Assembly: GCA_934845495.1 (NCBI GenBank)
Contig: CAKWRB010000001.1
Coordinates: 1-16,987 of the forward strand
Origin: an uncultured bacterium
GTDB lineage: Bacteria > Bacillota > Clostridia > Oscillospirales > Ruminococcaceae
Length of the DNA: 16,987 bases
Direction: 5' to 3'
The translations under genes were made by a program, and so were the position numbers. Shown piece after piece: positions 14,226-16,987 of the stretch (the stretch's first letter is position 1; each line of letters starts with the position of its first letter). The notes beneath the pieces are model-generated. The model ran no database searches. It was not told the DNA's origin and saw nothing but the letters and a program-made list of their open reading frames with translations.

Positions 14226-14227
14226 CT

Positions 14228-14256
14228 GTTTAAGCGAAATTTTTTCGGTAAAACTA
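14228..14256 (+). promoter_or_regulatory. Candidate forespore (sigma-F/G type) promoter of gpr
   Basis: -35 GTTTA (14228-14232) and -10 GGTAAAACTA (14247-14256), 14 bp apart, fit the Bacillus sigma-F pattern GYWTA / GGNRANANTW at every constrained position, though the spacer is at the short end. The start would be about 45 nt before the gpr ATG. No sigma-A promoter is evident. Assignment is by pattern only. Confidence 0.5.
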
Positions 14257-14264
14257 AGGAAAAT

Positions 14265-14280
14265 CCCGGTTTTCCGGGAA
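14265..14280. repeat. 16-bp hairpin repeat, copy 2
   Basis: Identical to 13796-13811 (CCCGGTTTTCCGGGAA). In the gpr transcript it would form a 5- to 6-bp hairpin with a UUUU loop near the 5' end, before the ribosome binding site. Confidence 0.5.
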
Positions 14281-14308
14281 TTTTATCCGAAAGTGAGGAG
14301 ATTTTTCC

Positions 14309-15154
14309 ATGATCCGCACCGATCTTGCCCTGGAAGCCGCCGCCCTTTCCGGCGAAGCGGAGCTGCCCGGCATCTCCGTCTGCCGGGTGCAGAAGCACGG
14401 CCTTGAGCTCACCACCGTCACCGTCCAGAACGAAGAGGGCGCCCGCGCCATCGGCAAACCGCCGGGGCGGTACATCACCCTGGAAACCGACCCCATCGGT
14501 GAAACAGCCCTGACCGGCACTGCCGAGGCCGCCCTGCTGGGCGAGAGCCTCTCGTCGCTGCTACCCTCGGAGGGGACACTGCTGGTGGCCTGTCTGGGCA
14601 ATGCCGCCATCACCCCCGATGCCCTGGGGCCAAGGGCTGCCCGCTGGGTGCTGGCTACCCGCCATGTGGCAGGCCGGGAACAGCTCTTCCGGCGGTTCCG
14701 GCCGGTGGCGGTGCTGGCGCCGGGGGTGCTGGGTCAGACCGGCATCGAAACCGCCGGGCTGATCCGCACTGTCGCCCGGGAGATCGGCGCTTCGGCGGTG
14801 CTGGCCATCGATGCCCTGGCAGCCCGGGATGCGGCACGGCTGGGGCGCACTGTTCAGATCGCCGACTGCGGCATCGCCCCCGGCGCCGGGGTGGGGAACA
14901 ACCGGGCGGAACTCTCCCGGCAGACGCTGGGGGTCCCGGTGGTGTCCATGGGGATCCCTACGGTGGTGGATTGCCGCACCCTGCTTCACGACCTGGGGCT
15001 GCCCGCTCCGCCGGGGGTGCCGGAGAGCCTGGTGGTCACCCCAAAAGATGTGGACCTGCTCATCGACCGGGGCGCCCACCTCATCGGCATGGCGGTGAAC
15101 CGCGCCGCCCAACCGCTGCTCACCGCCGAGGAGATCGCTCTGCTGATCGCCTGA
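14309..15154 (+). CDS. gpr: Spore germination protease GPR (peptidase A25)
   Basis: Made as an inactive zymogen in the forespore; on germination it cuts small acid-soluble spore proteins to release amino acids. The 281-residue product shows the family blocks RTDLALEA, AIGKPPGRYITLET (47-60), ITPDALGP (Asp104), APGVLGQTGIETAGLI (137-152), AIDALAAR (Asp168), CGIAPGAGVGNNR and LGVPVVSMGIPTVVD. Asp104 and Asp168 align with the catalytic Asp127 and Asp193 of the Bacillus enzyme. It is shorter than Bacillus GPR (about 370) and starts almost directly at RTDLA, so the propeptide is only about five residues. GAGGAG lies 8 nt before the ATG. It is followed by spoIIP, as in Bacillus. Confidence 0.95.
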   Translation: MIRTDLALEAAALSGEAELPGISVCRVQKHGLELTTVTVQNEEGARAIGKPPGRYITLETDPIGETALTGTAEAALLGESLSSLLPSEGTLLVACLGNAAITPDALGPRAARWVLATRHVAGREQLFRRFRPVAVLAPGVLGQTGIETAGLIRTVAREIGASAVLAIDALAARDAARLGRTVQIADCGIAPGAGVGNNRAELSRQTLGVPVVSMGIPTVVDCRTLLHDLGLPAPPGVPESLVVTPKDVDLLIDRGAHLIGMAVNRAAQPLLTAEEIALLIA

Positions 15155-15183
15155 GCATATCCTGCCGCCCCGGCGCATAGAGA
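15155..15183 (+). promoter_or_regulatory. Candidate sigma-E promoter of spoIIP
   Basis: -35 GCATATC (15155-15161), 14-bp spacer, -10 CATAGAGA (15176-15183), close to the Bacillus sigma-E pattern KMATATT / CATACANT. It lies in the 76-nt gap after gpr. The start would be near 15190, downstream of the ATG at 15183 and about 40 nt before the TTG start. In Bacillus spoIIP is sigma-E dependent, which agrees. Confidence 0.5.
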
Positions 15184-15230
15184 TGTTCCCAGACAGCACC
15201 GCTTGTTCGGCGGAAGAGGAGGGACGGGCA

Positions 15231-16367
15231 TTGAGACCACGATGGATTGGACGGCTGGGCGGTTCCGGGCGGCAGCGGGCACGGCTGCAGGCGCTGCTGA
15301 TGGGGACAACACTCACACTGGCTGCGGCCGCCGGGCTTGTCCGGCTCTGCCAGGGGGCGGCTCCGGCAGCGGCAGGATTTTTGCAGGATACTGTCCTGCT
15401 GGCCGGGGCTGCTGCCATGCCAGAAGGCACCTGGAACACTCTGATGCAGCGCTCCCCGGCGCCCTCCTCCAGTGCCGCCTCCGAAGTGCAGCCGGGGGTC
15501 ACCCTGGCAAAACCCGACCCACCCCAACAAAAGCCTGCTCCGACCAAACCGCCGGAAATCCCCCAAGAGTACCGCGGCACCCTCCTTTCCGAGACGATGG
15601 TCGGCTCGCCCAGTGCCGTCTGCTGGCAGATCGGCACCGGGTGGCTGCGCAACTACACCGAGATCCCCCGCGCCCGGATCGAGGCAGAGCTGCAGGAGCC
15701 GCTGGAGATTGCCCCCAAAGCCGACGGCCGGGTGGAGGTGCTGATCATGCACACCCACGCCACCGAAAGCTACGAGGACTGCGATGCCGCCCAGTACGAC
15801 ACCCGCAACACCTGGCGCAGCACCGACAACAACCGGAACATGGTGGCGGTGGGCAATGCCATCGAGGAGGAGCTGCGCAAGGCTGGCATTGGGGTGGTAC
15901 ACGATACCCAGCAGTTCGATTACCCCTCCTACAACGGCTCCTACGACCGGGCGGCGGCGGTGGTTCGGGACTACCTGACCCAGTACCCGGAGATCCAGCT
16001 GGTGCTGGACATCCACCGGGACGGCATCCAGCGGGATGCCACCACCATTGTCAAGCCGGCCACCGAGATCGACGGGAAACCCGCCGCCCAGATCATGATC
16101 CTCTGCGGCTCAGCCCCCAGTGTCGGCGACTGGGGGGAAAATCTGCGCACCGCCGCCGCAGTGCAGAACCTGCTGGAGAGCCGCTACCCCACCCTGACCC
16201 GTCCGCTCTACTTTTCCACCGGGCGGTACAACATGGACCTTTCGGGCGGCACCATTCTATTGGAGATCGGCAGCCAGGCCAACACCCTGGAGGAGGCACT
16301 CCATGCGGCACGGCTGGCCGGACAGGCCCTGGGCGACTGGCTGCACACCCTGGCCGGATCCGCATAA
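15231..16367 (+). CDS. spoIIP: Stage II sporulation protein P, peptidoglycan amidase/endopeptidase
   Basis: Acts with SpoIID and SpoIIM during engulfment, degrading septal peptidoglycan at the outer forespore membrane. The 378-residue product has a basic N-terminus, one transmembrane helix (about residues 20-37), a Pro/Ser-rich linker (about 70-115) and a C-terminal SpoIIP domain. That domain has VLIMHTHATESY (His174, His176, Glu179), LVLDIHRDG (His262, Arg263) and GGTILLEIGSQANTLEEA (Glu345), the likely zinc and catalytic residues. I choose the TTG at 15231, with AGGAGG 8 nt upstream; an in-frame ATG at 15183 has no binding site. spoIID and spoIIM are not in the window. Confidence 0.94.
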   Translation: MRPRWIGRLGGSGRQRARLQALLMGTTLTLAAAAGLVRLCQGAAPAAAGFLQDTVLLAGAAAMPEGTWNTLMQRSPAPSSSAASEVQPGVTLAKPDPPQQKPAPTKPPEIPQEYRGTLLSETMVGSPSAVCWQIGTGWLRNYTEIPRARIEAELQEPLEIAPKADGRVEVLIMHTHATESYEDCDAAQYDTRNTWRSTDNNRNMVAVGNAIEEELRKAGIGVVHDTQQFDYPSYNGSYDRAAAVVRDYLTQYPEIQLVLDIHRDGIQRDATTIVKPATEIDGKPAAQIMILCGSAPSVGDWGENLRTAAAVQNLLESRYPTLTRPLYFSTGRYNMDLSGGTILLEIGSQANTLEEALHAARLAGQALGDWLHTLAGSA

Positions 16368-16415
16368 ATCCGGCCGGTTCCGGGCAGACTGTTTTCCAGA
16401 GAGGAGAGGACCGCT

Positions 16416-16904
16416 ATGGAAGAACCGCCGAACAGCCTGTCCCGGCAGGAGCTGGACCGCCTTCTGGAGAGTGTCCGTGCCCAGCCCCCCACTGTTCCCA
16501 CCCACTGCCGCCGGCAGCGCCCGGGTATTGCACCGGATGAATCCGGCTTTGACCCGACAGCGCCGCCCAGCGAGCCCAGCCTGCAGCAGCAGCGCCGCCA
16601 GACCGCCCGGCAGTTCTTTGGGGCGATGCTGCTCACCCTGATGCTGATGGGCGGCTGCTTTGGGGCATTGCTGGTGCAGGAGAGCTACCGCCAGGTGGGT
16701 ATGGGCAGCCCACCCACCCCGGTGATCTCCGCCCGGCTCACCGGGTCTGGGGTCGAGTTTGTCACCGATGCCGCCCCCACCCCGGAGGAGCAGGCGCAGC
16801 TCTGCTGGTTTCTGGACCGGCTGGAGCCCTTCTTGCTGCCCCGGGGGCTGCGTCTCACCGCCCGGCTCCTGCTGGGCGGGCGGCTCCTGCTGGACTGGCT
16901 GTGA
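16416..16904 (+). CDS. Single-pass membrane protein of unknown function after spoIIP
   Basis: A 162-residue protein starting at ATG 16416, with GAGGAGAGG upstream at good spacing and 48 nt behind spoIIP, so probably cotranscribed. It has a Pro/Gln-rich N-terminal region (1-65), a transmembrane helix (about 67-87, FFGAMLLTLMLMGGCFGALL) and an outer domain ending in a Leu/Arg-rich stretch (PRGLRLTARLLLGGRLLLDW) that could be a second membrane-associated helix. I recognise no family. In Bacillus the small gene yqxA occupies the same place after spoIIP; equivalence is positional only. A sporulation role is inferred from context. Confidence 0.75.
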   Translation: MEEPPNSLSRQELDRLLESVRAQPPTVPTHCRRQRPGIAPDESGFDPTAPPSEPSLQQQRRQTARQFFGAMLLTLMLMGGCFGALLVQESYRQVGMGSPPTPVISARLTGSGVEFVTDAAPTPEEQAQLCWFLDRLEPFLLPRGLRLTARLLLGGRLLLDWL

Positions 16905-16914
16905 CCCAAACTGC

Positions 16915-16956
16915 AAAAAAGGACCGGCTCCCCGGAGAAGGGGACCGGTCCTTTTT
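16915..16956. terminator. Bidirectional intrinsic terminator
   Basis: GGACCGG/CCGGTCC arms with inner CCCC/GGGG pairing, flanked by A6 on the left and T5 on the right, so it can stop transcription from both sides. It closes the gpr-spoIIP unit, 10 nt after the last stop codon, and probably the convergent gene at the right edge. Confidence 0.9.
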
Positions 16957-16962
16957 GAATCG

Positions 16963-16987
16963 TCAGCGGAACAGCTGGCAGACATAG
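16963..16987 (-). CDS. Possible C-terminal end of a convergent gene
   Basis: The last minus-strand frame reads YVCQLFR then a TGA stop at 16963-16965, seven nt before the terminator, a spacing like that of other genes here. Only eight codons are visible, so neither the gene nor its function can be identified. Confidence 0.3.

Noticed and set aside
1..16987. CRISPR array, insertion sequence, integrase, tRNA or toxin-antitoxin pair
   Set aside because: No regularly spaced repeats, transposase or integrase motifs, tRNA cloverleaf sequence or typical toxin-antitoxin gene pair were found on either strand.

Overview
The window looks like chromosomal DNA of a GC-rich, spore-forming low-branching Firmicute, most likely a gut Clostridia of the Oscillospiraceae/Ruminococcaceae type. 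The support is: an S10 ribosomal-protein operon in classical order, strong AGGAGG ribosome binding sites, an archaeal/eukaryal-type prolyl-tRNA synthetase, an ECF-type biotin transporter subunit, and the Firmicute-specific block rpsT | gpr-spoIIP with sporulation genes. The genus assignment is inference. I see no mobile element, phage gene, CRISPR array, rRNA or tRNA.

Layout. (1) 1-4820, minus strand: the start of the S10 operon, read rpsJ-rplC-rplD-rplW-rplB-rpsS-rplV-rpsC-rplP, with rplP cut by the window edge. A strong extended -10 promoter and a structured leader of about 330 nt precede rpsJ. (2) 4911-5763: a small four-helix membrane protein on the minus strand, then a regulatory region holding an 11-bp-arm inverted repeat that overlaps the -10 box of a plus-strand promoter. 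(3) 5764-7066: an MFS transporter on the plus strand, closed by convergent terminators. (4) 7101-10205, minus strand: proS, a tandem-GNAT acetyltransferase and acpP, each with its own promoter and intrinsic terminator. (5) 10170-11639, minus strand: bioY followed by a membrane-anchored, degenerate LytR-CpsA-Psr-like protein. (6) 11750-13366, minus strand: a lipoprotein fusing an FMN-binding domain to a shortened fumarate-reductase-like FAD domain, with repeats upstream. (7) 13381-14225, minus strand: a small Tic20/DUF4870-like membrane protein and rpsT. (8) 14228-16956, plus strand: gpr (spore protease), spoIIP (engulfment peptidoglycan hydrolase) and a small membrane protein, ending in a bidirectional terminator. 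A convergent minus-strand gene probably ends at the right edge.

How they fit together. Most of the window is housekeeping: translation (ribosomal proteins, ProRS), fatty-acid synthesis (AcpP) and uptake of its cofactor biotin (BioY). The gpr-spoIIP segment is developmental, and candidate sporulation-sigma promoters can be read in front of both genes. The least explained parts are the compact flavin lipoprotein, the LCP-like protein beside bioY, the operator-like repeat ahead of the MFS gene and the rpsJ leader. No clear new multi-gene system is visible.
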